Assembly (NCBI GenBank): GCA_036245525.1
Contig: BTPG01000004.1
Coordinates: forward strand, 160,778,267 to 160,842,266
Origin: Semisulcospira habei
Taxonomy: Eukaryota; Mollusca; Gastropoda; Semisulcospiridae
Direction of reading: 5' to 3'
DNA: 64,000 nt
Under the pieces are notes generated by a model. It saw only the letters and a list, made by a program, of their open reading frames with translations, had not been told where the DNA came from and did no database searches. Every line of letters starts with the position of its first letter. Within the stretch, counting starts at the first letter, position 1. Position numbers and translations under genes: made by a program. Shown here piece after piece: positions 1 through 10,933 of this stretch.

Positions 1-215
1 AAAGATGAGACGAAGCGTTTCCAGGAAGCACGGCGTTCACGTTTAAAAATGTAACGAGCTTTCGCCCTCTGTCTTTTAAAGGTTAAAATATTCACCTGCG
101 ACGGATTACGGAAAGCACGTCGCTGAGCAGATTTGCGCGCTATTTGGGCTTTGCGGCACTCTTCGTTGAACCATGGTACTCTCGGCTTCCGAGGGACTGA
201 TGCGGAAGTTTTAGG
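1..215 (-). pseudogene. LINE ORF2 continuation, cut by window edge
   Basis: Downstream of the 216-600 insertion the Jockey-like ORF2 frame resumes and reads VPWFNEECRKAQIARKSAQR, then NILTFKRQRAKARYIFKRER. This is the linker between endonuclease and reverse transcriptase in Jockey-like elements (VPWWNEEC.. type). No stop occurs before position 1, so the RT domain should follow to the left. The second copy at 43440-43000 carries the same segment. Confidence 0.8.
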
Positions 216-600
216 TTTTGATTGATTGTACATTGCTTAACGTCCCGACAGCAACAAGGCCTTCTCAGGACGTGCCTGCACTGCTTGTGAAAAAAAACTA
301 AACAGAAAATTGAATGTATGTTGCCAGCCGGTCAAATACATTAAATAAACCTACAACATGGGGCATAAATAAAGCTAAGACCATTTAGCAACACACATCC
401 AATATCAAGAGCTACAGGCAGTGCAGACAGTAGGGAGAGTTTTAAAAAGGCAAATACAGGTGAATGGACAAAGGGTAGACAGAAACACATGCCCCAGAAT
501 AGAGAGAAAAACCCACCCTGTGGGGCTGACCAGGGTGACCCTGGGAACTAAAAAATACCTAACCCCACCCAAGTCCCCCAGGGCAAACCCGGGTGGGGGA
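216..600 (-). mobile_element. Short retroposon family A, copy 1 (385 bp)
   Basis: The insert is flanked by a 12-bp target duplication GGAAGTTTTAGG (204-215 and 601-612). On the minus strand it begins TCCCCCACCCGGGTTTGCCC and ends in GGGACGTTAAGCAATGTA plus a CAAT-type tandem tail. Copies at 12216-12569, 27532-27745 and 43453-43839 match it. There is no coding frame of note. It behaves as a SINE or a fixed-length 3' fragment of a LINE; no tRNA-like A and B boxes were seen. Confidence 0.8.
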
Positions 601-1424
601 GGAAGTTTTAGGGATGGTTTCACCCGCTACATCTAACAAAATAGTAGTAAAAGAAGAAATAGGTTCTTCAGATGACATGACCACCTCCTCTGTAATACGA
701 GACTGACAGAGGGAGGCGAACAGAGGCCAGTTAGCTTTATTGAGATTCCAGCGCCCCACCGGCGAATCCTCCTCACAGCTGACCGATGACAGGACTACTG
801 GGAAGTGGTCACTACTACATAGGTCATCGTGAACCTTCCAGTCAAAGTCCAGCATGAGAGAAGGATCACACACAGTGAGGTCTAGAACAGAACTAGATCC
901 TGCACCTGGGTTAGAGTATGTAGGTGAACCATCGTTAAAGACACACAGGTTAACTTGAGAAAAAACATCTTCTAACATCTGACCTCTGCCATCATAATGG
1001 TCACTACCCCAGAGATGAGCGTGACCGTTAAAATCCCCCATGAGAATAAAGGGAGGGGGCAGTTGATCAACTAAATTAAAAAAATCATTACTACAGACCC
1101 GCAAGGATGGTGGCAGGTAAATACTGCATATGGTTATGGTCTTCTTCAAGGTAACCCGAGCTGCGACAGCCTGAAGACAGGTGTCGATGCTAACGGGGCT
1201 ACATAAAATTTGGCTACTAATGAGAAGAGCCACTCCACCCGAGCGCCTCTCTGAATCAGAGCCTTTATGTATAACGTTAAAACCATTAAAGGACACAGGG
1301 TCAGAAGTCTTCAGGTAAGTCTCCTGAAGAGATATTACTGAGGGGTTATAGCACGTGACTAAAAGACTAATTCCTCAAAGTTAGCTTGAAAACCACGACA
1401 ATTCCACTGAAGCAGAGAGTCCAT
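601..1424 (-). pseudogene. LINE ORF2, endonuclease domain
   Basis: N-terminal part of the Jockey-like ORF2, an AP-type endonuclease that nicks the target site. It starts MDSLLQWNCRGFQANFEEL (WNCRG is the usual start of the domain), then after a one-base frameshift near 1363 continues with a VISLQET segment, YLPP, the catalytic MGDFNGHAHLWGS motif, and SSDHFPVVL near its end. The start codon is shared with the target duplication of the RTE insert, so the true upstream sequence resumes at 3482. The frame is broken at 600 by a short retroposon and resumes at 215. Confidence 0.8.
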
Positions 1425-3471
1425 CCTCGCGCTGGGACCATACGGCGTTGAGGCGCGTCCCCTGGGTGGTGGATAGGGGGTCCCTCGTGAGAGGGGTGCA
1501 CCGAATGAAATAAGGTGCCGTGAACCAACATGGTCTAAGGGAAGGTGACCCCGACAGAAAACCCCTGGTCCTCCTAGTAAGGGGGTTGGGCGTGGGGTTA
1601 GCTCCCCCACCCTGCAAAAAAGGAAATAGCTACAAAAACGCCGACGGAAGAGGAGTATCAGGGCAGACAAGAGGGCCTACACAGAAAGCCTGGCAGCTGA
1701 GGCAGAAAAGGCAGCAGGCAGCGGCAACATGAAACAGCTCCACGACATTACCAGAAGATTGTCGGGTAAGTATGGCCATACAGAAAGACCAGTAAAAGAC
1801 AAAGAAGGCGAGCCTATTGCAGACAGAGCAGACCAACTCGACAGATGGGCCGAGTATTTTGAAGAGTTACTGAACAGACCTAGCCCACCCGACCCCCCCG
1901 ACATCCAGCCGGCAGAGACCGACCTACCCATCAGCTGTGACAGACCCAGCCGGGAAGAGATCAGAAAAGCAGTGGCATTTTTGAAGAATGGCAAAGCAGC
2001 AGGGCCAGATGGCATCCCAGCGGAGTCTCTGAAAGCAGACCTAGAGACAACAGTTGAGATGCTGTACCCACTGTTTGGAAAGATCTGGGAAGAGGAGGTG
2101 ATGCCGGCTGACTGGAAGGAGGGGTACCTAATCAAGCTTCCCAAGAAAGGTGACCTCAGCAAGTGTTCCAACTACAGAGGAATCACCTTGCTGTCAGTAC
2201 CAGGAAAGGTCTTCAACAGGATCATCCTAGAAAGAATGAAGAGCTCCGTTGACCCCCAGCTGAGAGACCAGCAAGCAGGATTCAGGAAGAACCGATCATG
2301 TACAGACCAGATCGCCACTCTCCGCATCATCGTGGAACAGTCTCTGGAGTGGAGCTCCCCGCTGTACGTCAACTTTGTGGATTATGAGAAAGCATTTGAC
2401 AGCGTGGACCGAGAGACTCTGTGGAAACTCCTACGACACTACGGTGTACCCACAAAGCTCGTCCGCCTGATCAAGAGCAGCTATGATGGCATGACATGTC
2501 GCGTGATCCACGAAGGGCAGTTCACCAGAGAGCTCCAGGTCAGAACTGGTGTCAGGCAGGGGTGTCTGCTGTCTCCGTTCCTCTTCCTACTGGCCATAGA
2601 CTGGGTCATGAAGATGACCACAGAGCACAGACGAAGTGGAATACAGTGGACACTGTGGACACAGCTTGACGACCTCGATTTTACAGACGACTTGGCATTA
2701 CTGTCCCACACTCATCAACAAATGCAGGACAAGACCACAAGGCTTGCTGACATCTCGTCCCAAGTGGGCCTCACCATTCACAAACAGAAAACAAAGACAA
2801 TGAGGCTGAACGCAACCAGGGAAGAACCAGTCTTGCTTGCTGGCACCCCGTTGGAGGAGGTGGAGTCCTTCACCTATCTCGGGAGCATCATAGACAAAAA
2901 AGGCGGCACTGATGCAGATGTCAGAGCACGAATCGGTAAAGCCAGAGCAGCCTTTCTCCAGTTGAAAAAAGTGTGGAGTTCCAGAGAGCTGTCACAACAC
3001 ACCAAAGTCCGGATTTTCAACTCCAATGTAAAAGCAGTTCTCCTATATGGAGCAGAGACATGGAGATTGACAAAAACCACAGTCAACAGAGTACAGACCT
3101 TCATGAACAGTTGCCTTAGAAGAATTTTGAAAATCCACTGGCCAGAGAAGATCAGCAACGTGAGACTCTGGGAGAGAACAGAGCAGATAACAGCAGAGAA
3201 TGAAATTGGGCGAAGAAGATGGGGATGGATCGGTCACAGTCTGAGAAAGCCAGCTTCCAGTATCACTAGGCAGGCATTGTCATGGAACCCCCAGGGAAAG
3301 AGGAAAAGAGGTAGGCCGAGAAACTCCTGGCGTCGAGACCTCCAAGCAGACATCAAGAGACTGGGAACCACCTGGAGCAGAATCGAAGGAGAAGCACAGG
3401 ACAGGAGTTGCTGGAGGTCTCTCGTCGACGGCCTATACCCGGGTAGGGGTGACAGGCGTAAGTAAGTAAGT
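1425..3471 (+). mobile_element. RTE-clade LINE copy 1, internally deleted (2047 bp)
   Basis: Flanked by an 11-bp duplication AGAGAGTCCAT (1414-1424, 3472-3482). The 5' end CCTCGCGCTGGGACCATA is identical to that of the copy at 20710-23649 and the 3' end is a TAAG-type tandem tail. A shared leader of about 215 bp (1425-1643) is followed directly by sequence lying just upstream of the RT, so about 890 bp present in the other copy, including all remaining endonuclease sequence, are missing. The insertion lies exactly at the ORF2 start codon of the host Jockey-like LINE and duplicates that codon. Confidence 0.88.
1729..3465 (+). CDS. RTE-type reverse transcriptase, endonuclease-less
   Basis: Open frame of 578 codons encoding the reverse transcriptase and C-terminal region of an RTE-clade LINE. 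Recognisable blocks in order: GKAAGPDGIPAESLK, the KGDLSKCSNYRGITLL block, GFRKNRSCTDQIATLR, VDYEKAFDSVDRE, TGVRQGCLLSPFLF, the active-site box FTDDLALL (usually FADD; both Asp retained), YLGSIIDKKG, and the C-terminal [14 protein letters not shown] with GRPRNSWRRD. The frame is open upstream to a TAG near 1630 without another ATG. The endonuclease domain is absent, so the product could not start a normal target-primed insertion alone. Intactness suggests a recent insertion. Confidence 0.85.
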   Translation: MKQLHDITRRLSGKYGHTERPVKDKEGEPIADRADQLDRWAEYFEELLNRPSPPDPPDIQPAETDLPISCDRPSREEIRKAVAFLKNGKAAGPDGIPAESLKADLETTVEMLYPLFGKIWEEEVMPADWKEGYLIKLPKKGDLSKCSNYRGITLLSVPGKVFNRIILERMKSSVDPQLRDQQAGFRKNRSCTDQIATLRIIVEQSLEWSSPLYVNFVDYEKAFDSVDRETLWKLLRHYGVPTKLVRLIKSSYDGMTCRVIHEGQFTRELQVRTGVRQGCLLSPFLFLLAIDWVMKMTTEHRRSGIQWTLWTQLDDLDFTDDLALLSHTHQQMQDKTTRLADISSQVGLTIHKQKTKTMRLNATREEPVLLAGTPLEEVESFTYLGSIIDKKGGTDADVRARIGKARAAFLQLKKVWSSRELSQHTKVRIFNSNVKAVLLYGAETWRLTKTTVNRVQTFMNSCLRRILKIHWPEKISNVRLWERTEQITAENEIGRRRWGWIGHSLRKPASSITRQALSWNPQGKRKRGRPRNSWRRDLQADIKRLGTTWSRIEGEAQDRSCWRSLVDGLYPGRGDRRK

Positions 3472-3491
3472 AGAGAGTCCATGATTATGTT

Positions 3492-5233
3492 TTATCTGGG
3501 GGTGCAGAGTTTCCCCCCCCCCCCTCCCCCTTTTTCCTTTGCCTTGGAAGGAGTTGGAGAAACAGAGGGGGGCCGGCTCCCGGGCCTCCTCTGGTTCTTC
3601 GGAGATGAAGGGGGTGGAGCTGCCGCAGCATCGGCAACTTCCACTCCCTCCATCTGCTCCTCCAATGCAGCATATTTGTTTTGAAGGGGGACATCAGTGT
3701 TCCCCTTCTGGGCCCGTGTGCACGGCGGTCCCATAAATTTCTTAGACTTCTGGTCCTGGGCAGCGGTCCTGCCGCTAGAGTTAGCGGCCTTAGAAGGCTG
3801 ACCAGAGCCAGAAGCCTTCGGCGTTGACAAACTAGCAGGTTTGGGAGGGGGCTGAGGCTTAGGGGCAGCAGAAGGCGGTGCCACCGGACCGGTAGCGTCT
3901 GCCCTCTGCGTTCCCTGGCTCCTCGTCACCACCGGAGGAGGGTTACTCTCCAGGGGCGAGAGGATCCGAGGCTCCGCCCCCAACCAAGTGAGTATAGTGA
4001 GTATAGATTGCTTTACGTCCCGCAAGCGACAAAGGCCTTCTCAGGATGTGCCTGCGCTAAATGAAGAAAAGAACTGCAAGAAGCGCAGACAGGAGGGAGA
4101 ATTTCAAAAGAAAAATACAGATGAATGGACCAGAAAGACAGAAATACAAACCCCCAAAAGAGTAGAACCCACCTTGCAGGGGTCAGACAAGGTGACCCTA
4201 GGAAATAAAAAGTAGACAACCCCACCAAGGTCCCCTAGGGCAGACCCGGTGGGGGTCCCCAACCAAGAAGTTGGGGTTTAACAAGAGAAGTCTCTGGTGG
4301 GGCGCTTGCCTGCCACCGCAGCACTGAAAGTATACACAAAGTTGTTGAGTTTGGCGCAGCCTCAGCAGCACCAGGACCGTCAACCAGTTTTTTTGCGTCC
4401 GCAAAGGACAGCCCCTTCTCCACACGCACCTGCTGAATCCTGCACTCGGATATCCAACGAGGGCACTTCTTGTCCGAAGCGATATGCGCCCCCTGGCAAT
4501 TCACACACAGGGGGATGGCTGTGCAGGACTCAGGAGAGTGTCCGGGCTTAGTGCAGCGGGCGCACAGAGCCTCTGCCTGGCGGCATGACTTCTGCCCATG
4601 GCCATACTTTTGGCACTTAAAGCACCGGAGGGGGAGAGGGACGTACTTTTTCACTCTCAAGGAGTAGTAACCTCCCCAGATGGTAGTAGGAGGGGTGGGG
4701 GTGCCAAACGTCAGGATGATGGTAGGGAGACGGATCTCCCTACCACCTCGTTTGGAAACGAAGCGCCTGACGTAGGTCACCCCCTGTGACTTAAGGTTCC
4801 GTACAAGTTCATCTTCAGACAGTTCGGCCAATGCTTGATCTTTAATCACTCCTCTTGAAGAATTCATCATTTTGTGGGGAGTGACCTCCACTGGAGTGTC
4901 TCCGATAGAGAGCCTCAGTAGCCCATTGGAGTGTGCCCGGGTATGGCACTCTACCAGCAAGTAGCCAGACCTGAGGCGCTGGGCCTCAGGCCTGCCAACA
5001 CGGCTCCTGAGGGTCTCCCCTACCAGGAAAGGGTGCAGCTTGGAAACAGGCTTCTCTTTAACTTTGCTGTGGATAATGAGAAAGCGAGGCCAGACGGCTG
5101 AAACCTGAGGCGTCGCTTCTCCACAATCGGAGTCGCTATCATTTTCAAGGTCAATGTCAGTGGCTATGTGCCGCTTTGGTGCCAGTTTTGGTTTTTTTGA
5201 TATTTTCCATATTATAGTATGATAGATATTCAT
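3492..5233 (-). pseudogene. LINE ORF1 (gag-like, CCHC zinc knuckles), interrupted
   Basis: ORF1 of the Jockey-like LINE, an RNA-binding chaperone-type protein. From a likely ATG at 5233 it runs through a basic, acidic-patch N-terminus to three knuckles: CFKCQKYGHGQKSC and CARCTKPGHSPESC (both CX2CX4HX4C) and CVNCQGAHIASDKKC (CX2CX3HX6C). A Pro/Ala/Ser-rich C-terminal tail at 3987-3492 ends in a Gly run coded by a C10 tract and a TAA stop. A 268-bp retroposon (3989-4256) splits the frame with an 11-bp duplication. Removing it leaves the two halves one base out of phase, so there is a further indel. Confidence 0.8.
3989..4256 (-). mobile_element. Short retroposon family B, copy 1 (268 bp)
   Basis: Inserted in the Jockey-like ORF1 with an 11-bp duplication CCCCAACCAAG (3978-3988, 4257-4267). 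On the minus strand it starts ACCCCCACCGGGTCTGCCC and ends GGGACGTAAAGCAATCTA then a CTCA/CTATA tail. It is nearly identical to 50485-50751. Related to family A at its 5' start and 3' motif but shorter and with another tail repeat. Confidence 0.82.
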
Positions 5234-5844
5234 CCCCCGGGGGTCCCCGCCCGCCACCGAGCCCAACAAGGGAAAGTGCAATTGTCGGCGGGTCTCCAGC
5301 CGACGCACAATGGAGACTGCCCGAAAGATATACTCAAGGGGGTAAGCCCGATTGAACCGTTTGAGCCACCGCCTTCTATCACACTGTTGAATGCAGGGGA
5401 ATACTGGCGTAGAGCACCTAATCAGCATCAGAGGTGCTCCGTATAACAACCCGCATGTCAACAGGGGGATAGGGCTCGACGTGACAAGAGCCGACTGACT
5501 AGGCCGGTACGACTAGCCTCCCGTTTAGGCTGAAGTCAAGGCCAAAGTGGAGTGTTTCAGCCACCAGGATCCTCTTCTCCCCCGACACGGGTCTCCAAGC
5601 ACGGCAAACACTTGGGATCCAAAGAACCAAAAGCTCATGAGTATTTTTAAGGACCAATCCAACATGGTAAGACCTGGGTTAGCACAGCTCCTTAAAAACT
5701 GGACCAGTGAAAAAGACTGAACAACATATCTGCTGACATCAAGTCCTAATCCTGGACAAAGATGGCACCCGTCTGCTAGCCCACTCAGTCAGGGACCGAG
5801 TGGGCTACCCACCCACGCCACGTGGAGGCCGGTGCCGGGTAGGC

Positions 5845-6258
5845 TAGTTGAAGGTGGAGAGAGGGAGGGAGCTGGGAAAGTTTCTGGCGAGTGCCTACCA
5901 GCATGGCTTCCGTTTTGTCGTCATTCAGTTTGAGCTTGTTTGCTGTCATCCAGTTTTTCACGTCTTCATAGCAGTCAGCCGTGCGAGTCAGTAGTGTCCG
6001 AGTGTTGTCGAGTTTGTCTTTGTCTAGTAGTTGTGAGTCGTCAGCGTAGAGGTGGTGGTGTATGTGGTGAGACTGGACGATGTTGGACAGGGGAGAGGTG
6101 TAGAGTGTGAAAAGGACCGGGCCCAGTACGGACCCCTGTGGAACGCCGCAGGAGAGCCTGACTGGGTTGGAGGAGACGCCGTCGATGGTGACGGACTGCT
6201 GTCTGTCGGAGAGGTAGGAGAGAAACCAGGTGTGAGCAGAGTCAGTGATGCCAAGGGA
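5845..6258 (-). pseudogene. CR1/L2-like LINE reverse transcriptase fragment
   Basis: Minus-strand translation gives TWFLSYLSDRQQSVTIDG, then [31 protein letters not shown] and WMTANKLKLNDDKTEAMLVG. These are RT motifs 3 to 6 of CR1/L2-group LINEs, with the YADD active site kept. Only this segment survives; it abuts the 5' end of the Jockey-like element. Confidence 0.78.
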
Positions 6259-6261
6259 ATG

Positions 6262-6800
6262 TCAATGACGATTTAGAATATCTTACCTGGTTTTGAAGGA
6301 ATTTTTTTTTATATGAATGTTCTGGTCCTGGTAATTTTTTTGAGTACGTTCGCCAAGGTAAACTTTTCATAACTTGCAAACTGCTCCAAAATTAAAAAAA
6401 TAGGCTCCGACATGTTGCAACGAATCTAATTTTCCAGCCACCTGTACAATTTGAGACTGATCTGACAGCCAGATTTAGAGAAATTTGCTTCTGCTGTATG
6501 TACCACCCCCCCCCCCCCCCCCCAAATGTGTAAGATGTACATTTATCAATGCCAATTTAAAATATCTTACCTGGTTTTGAAGGAATTTTTTTTTTTTTTT
6601 TATACGAGTGTTCTGGTTCTGCTCATTTTTGGAGTACGTTCTCCAAGGGAAACTATTCATAACTTGCAAACTGCTCCAAAATAAAAAAAATTGGCTCCGA
6701 CATGTTGCAACTAATCTAATTTTCCAGTCACGTGTAAAATTTGAGACTGATCTGAGAAATTGCTTCTGCAGTATGTAACCCCCCTCCCCCTCGACCCTCG
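6262..6800. repeat. Direct tandem duplication with poly-C tract
   Basis: Two diverged copies of a roughly 285-bp unit (from about 6262 and 6551) share taaaatatcttacctggttt, cataacttgcaaactgctcc and gctccgacatgttgcaac. An 18-base C run lies at 6506-6523 between them. No coding potential seen. Confidence 0.7.
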
Positions 6801-7036
6801 ATCTTGAGAAAACAGCAAAACAAGTTTCAGCAAGGTGCCGTTTTTTCCCCATCATACGCAGCTCTAACATGTCACCTGAAATCATTGACTTATGTTTTTA
6901 CACGATAAAACCCTTATGCAGTGCAGACAGGCAAACTTTCCAGAAACCCTGTGTGTACTATGACCTACCCCCCCCCCCTTCCCCCCCCGATGATTTAGTA
7001 TTGCATGCTTAGTGTGTATTTCTTGTTGAACTCAGC

Positions 7037-8166
7037 CTGGGGCCATATGCACATTGCATCATTAAAAGTAATGGCCCATTAGGACTAAACGGTCATTTGT
7101 AAATGGACCATTTGTACAGACTCTAATTGGAATGCACGTTGTCCAAAAAACGTGCCATTAGTTAAGGGATACTTTATGTTTAGACTGGAGGGAATCCCTT
7201 CCGCTTTGACTAGTTCGCGCATGCGCAGTTCAAGGCCTCCCATTTAGTTTTGAGGTGCGTGCGGCGCTGTAAGGAGCCGTGCAGCGCGTCGTCTCTGTTA
7301 ATATCGCCGGCTGGCAGCACAGAGCTGAGCACAATCTGTTACGGCTGTGCAACTATAGTCTCGCTATTCTCGTCACTGTTTTACTCGAGCACGCTATGTG
7401 TGTACACGCTCAGCGTTGACCGTGTATCGCATGGGATACATTTTACTGAATGGCGCCGGTCATTTACGGCATGTTGTTTAAGCTGTACAGAACATATGTT
7501 GTATTCAGGCATCAGAACTGTTCACCCAAAAAAAATCGGAAAACGGCGATTTTGAAGAATTGTAGAGTTATTTAAAGCCATTTCCAAGTCAAAAGTGTTA
7601 TTAAACAGGGGCCAGGAAAATCGGAAAATCGCCAAAAATCGGACAGTTCTGATGCCTGTGTATTTAAGACATACAATTAAAAGGTAAGAAAATAAACTTT
7701 CTGTAGACACTAGACTTGCTTAGAAAAATGAAGATGAGCAATGCAGGCAACGGACCAGAAGACAGGCAACCGGCTACAATGTATCAGTATCAACAGACAG
7801 TTTAACTGTAGCTGTAACTAGGTCACCTCGCCACTTGATAAGCTAAACTAAATGTGTGGGTTTGTAGAAGAACTGAACAGCCGTGACGAATATTATGGAC
7901 TAACTGTCTTTTCTCTTCCTCGGGCAGTCATCCAACGAGAACTGAATAGCCACTCAAGCACGAAATTCCCGTGCAGCTTACCGGCTTTTCACCACCACCG
8001 CACACTAATCGCCCATTAAGATCGCTAATGGTGGGGTACAGCGGCATTAAATTGAATGAATCATTAGGCTCCTAAAATGGGTCATGCATTCCGTTAAATG
8101 GAAGATTTGTGACCATTAACCAAAATGGCTCATTATCATGGATAATGGCGTGACATGCATGCGGGC
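7037..8166. mobile_element. Possible non-autonomous DNA transposon with imperfect ends
   Basis: The left end (ctggggccatatgcac) and the reverse complement of the right end (ctgggcccgcatgcatg) resemble each other, and both are followed by ATGGNCCATT-like motifs. The inverted match is imperfect and I see no clear target duplication. A smaller MITE sits inside at 7506-7658. Confidence 0.35.
7506..7658. mobile_element. hAT-like MITE, 153 bp
   Basis: Perfect 16-bp terminal inverted repeats CAGGCATCAGAACTGT, flanked by TGTATT on both sides (7500-7505, 7659-7664). Subterminal sequence is also inverted (aatcggaaaa / ttttccgatt type). The CAG start is typical of hAT, but the six-base duplication is shorter than the usual eight, so the superfamily is a guess. 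Confidence 0.72.
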
Positions 8167-8284
8167 CCAGCACACTTATTGCATCCTATTTGTTAATAAG
8201 CACTAATGTCACAACTGTTTGGTGACAGTAAACCATTTTAACAACATTCTAAATTGCTAGGATCACCAAGCAAACCCAGGTGAA

Positions 8285-8500
8285 TTAGGTATTGTAAATC
8301 AACGTTACCTTGTGTTGACACAATTGACTATTGAAGCACTCCAGTGCCCGTTTGTTTTCCACTGTATACGCTTCACTTAGACAACTGGTATTCAGACAGA
8401 ATGTATCGTGGATGTAAGCAGAAGGTTGGTACAGTAATTGGTAATATTTGTCAGGGTCCATACTCGCAACCCGAGCTTCCTTACTTAGATGTAGATGCAC
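8285..8500 (-). other. Exon-like open stretch, unidentified
   Basis: A minus-strand frame encodes DPDKYYQLLYQPSAYIHDTF then CLNTSCLSEAYTVENKRALE and ends at CACAAG followed by GTAACG, a fair splice donor. The composition looks like protein, but I recognise no family and see no convincing acceptor. It is not part of the DHX9 sequence I expect downstream of 13390. Confidence 0.2.
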
Positions 8501-8860
8501 TTGTCAAAGTGTGACTCACTGGTGAAAACCAATCTGTCCGGGCTGTTTTCTCATTGAAAGAGTATCTGTGTGTGTTTACTGTGGCAGCAGATGATGTTGG
8601 GTTTTCTCACTACAAGGAAAAAAAAAAAATCTTTTCCTATCAATGTTCAACATTTCTGAAAGTCGGAAGGGTAAGCCAATTGTAAATATACATGAACACT
8701 TGTCTCACATGCGTTTACATTGATGGCTTTCTTGTGTTTCAGCACACACATTATGCTTGTACATCCATGCAGTTTACACAAACTGTTAATGCTAAATATA
8801 TTCTGTTGAATACGGAAAAATGGTTTAGAGATCTCTCAGCTTTGAGGAGTAGTGGTGTTC

Positions 8861-10933
8861 CTAAAGGCCGTTCTTAACCCTTTCATCTCTGAGTAAAAAA
8901 GAAGTCTATATACCCTTCAGCCCCGACTTTATTTGAGAAATTTCTGTTGAAAATGGGTGTGCACTGTAAAATATTTGTAAATAATACTTTACAACAGGTA
9001 TCCCCATAAAGGTGTATATATTATGTACAGATTTGCCATTGGATGGACTACCGTTTTATGGATTTGACCACACTGTGTCACATGTGTTGTAATGCCTGGT
9101 GACAAAAAAAGTGACAGGTGACAATAATCTTGAAAAAAAAAAGTCTTTTGTGCATGACAGGTCACTGGTACTTAACATGCATCACTAAATAGGGTGTCTG
9201 TTAGTGTGACACATAAGTGTCCATGCATTTCCAGCATACCGATACAATGTAAGGCCCCTACCTTGTCACCAGATATCAATGTTTACACCTACCACTGATA
9301 AGGTATATCCATGGTCTAGACAACATGTAATAAGCGGCATCGAATGATGATCAGTGTGTCTGTGTTGTGTCTTGTACACAAACAGATGGAAGTACCAGTG
9401 TTGTAAAGACTATACACATACTACACGTGACCAATGTGTGTCGTTGGTGTCCACAGAATCACCTACAGGTGCACCAAGGTGTGGCATCCAAAAAAACGGA
9501 ATATAAGATAAGATAAACTTTATTGCCATATGCATAAACATCAGGAACTTTTCGCGGCATAGCCGACGAGTGTCCATATGATCAAAAACACATAAAACAT
9601 ACATACATCACAAACAAGCAGACTCTAAAATAACAAAACACATATATATAACAGTCATTCTACTAAGTGTGCACACACATCTAAGTAAGTGAAGTAAAAT
9701 AAACCTATAACATATATGACAACAAAGATCGCCAAGCGAGTCCGCAGCGAAAACAGATTAGCTACATTCATATTCATTCTTAAAACTGTATATCCTGTTT
9801 GAGAAGAGGTTTGATAGAACATATAAAGAACTATAAACAAGATAGGCTGTAGGTAATTCTAATGAGGGATTTTAAGTCAATTAGAACCTCCGAATTCAGC
9901 AATAGAATCAAGCTGTAAGTCATTGCCGTTGTCAGTGCCTCAAACGGCGATCGCTCCAGCTGATGCTGCCAACATGTGGTTATGCTGCCACGCAGTAGGT
10001 AGGCACACATGTCCCAATACATCAAAGCTATCTGCTTTTGAAACCATGTCTCCAAACACAAAATTGTATCACTCCGAATATCTACACATCCACTCGCCAT
10101 TCCGACCGTAATTCCCACCCTAGCGCCGCAACACTGACTGCATACCACAGACGAACGTACGTGCCATGTACAGAGTGTAAACAGGATGTGTCAGTGTGAA
10201 GGGCGAGGTCACCACACGCGCAGCGAGACTCGCGCGTCACTGGGCGCGTGATACGAAACACCTGACACTGCTGTAGCAGTTTGCCGGGTTGAACGGTATA
10301 CGAAGCCGCCAACCGCTACAGCGGTTTGCCGGGTTCAAAGGGTTAATTAAACAAACCTTTGTTCACAAACTCTGACGATCTAGAGTTCACGATCTCAGGC
10401 GAACCAGGTTGGTTCTTAATTGGACGATCCAAAGATATGGCGTACCTAGTTCGAAGTAGTTTAGCGAACCTCAGCAAACCATAGTTCACCGTCAGAAAAA
10501 GATCGCTCGACTTGTTGAGCGATCCAAGGTGATCCTTTTCTCTGATTGGTCAAAACTCTACCCTCTTCTACGTTGGAGATAAGATAGTCACCGATACAAA
10601 CAACTATGGTGGACGGCGATATTTCAAAGAACAAAACCTATTTTATTGATTTGTGGGAGGCGCAATGCTGTTTGTGGGATCGCTACTGCAAGCAGTACAA
10701 AAACAAAAATCTTCCAAATCGCGAAGTGGCATTGCGGCAGCCATTTTGAACACCTTCGCAGACAGTAAGTCGAATCAAGCACTTCAGCTAACAAAGAGAA
10801 CCATGGCGAACCTGGTTTGCTGAAGTTTGCCTAGGTTCATTCAACCTCAATTAAGAAACAAGCCAAAAGATCGCCAATCTTCTCCAATCTAGGTTCGCGG
10901 ATCAATAGTTCGTCCAATTAAGAACGGCCTTTA
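8861..10933. mobile_element. TIR element split by a TTAA-flanked insertion
   Basis: The left side AAAGGCCGTTCTTAA and the right side (reverse complement AAAGGCCGTTCTTAATT) form inverted ends. The left copy is interrupted at its TTAA by the element 8878-10342 and resumes at 10343. The body 10347-10915 has gaacc/gatcc-rich sequence and no coding frame. No transposase was seen. Confidence 0.5.
8878..10342. mobile_element. TTAA-flanked element (piggyBac-type ends), 1465 bp
   Basis: Flanked by TTAA at 8874-8877 and 10343-10346, with ends CCCTTT...AAAGGG. TTAA duplications and CCC-type ends are characteristic of piggyBac-family elements. No transposase frame was found inside. A 3'-end-like motif (ataaactttattgccatatg, 9513 on) is shared with 36871-36890 and may be a further nested fragment. 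Confidence 0.55.

Larger units (their letters stand above)
1..5827 (-). mobile_element. Jockey-like LINE, nearly complete, with three nested insertions
   Basis: Read on the minus strand the element has a 5' UTR (about 5827-5234), an ORF1 with zinc knuckles (5233 to 3492), and an ORF2 whose start codon lies 9 nt after the ORF1 stop. ORF2 carries an apurinic endonuclease domain and continues in frame to position 1, so RT and 3' end lie outside. The 5' end is placed by comparison with the second copy, which stops matching just after acgtggagg. Three later insertions, each with exact target duplications, interrupt it: 3989-4256 in ORF1, 1425-3471 at the ORF2 start, and 216-600 in ORF2. At least one single-base frameshift (near 1363) also damages ORF2. 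Confidence 0.85.

Noticed and set aside
1729..3482. Opposite-strand frames inside the RTE elements (e.g. 1677-2171, 2874-3158, 3234-3482 and their counterparts near 21000, 22000 and 40000)
   Set aside because: They are shadows of the RT reading frame; the same shadow frames recur in all three RTE copies because the DNA is conserved.
6475..6885. Minus frame of 136 codons
   Set aside because: It runs through a direct duplication with poly-C and poly-T tracts; no motif and low-complexity translation.
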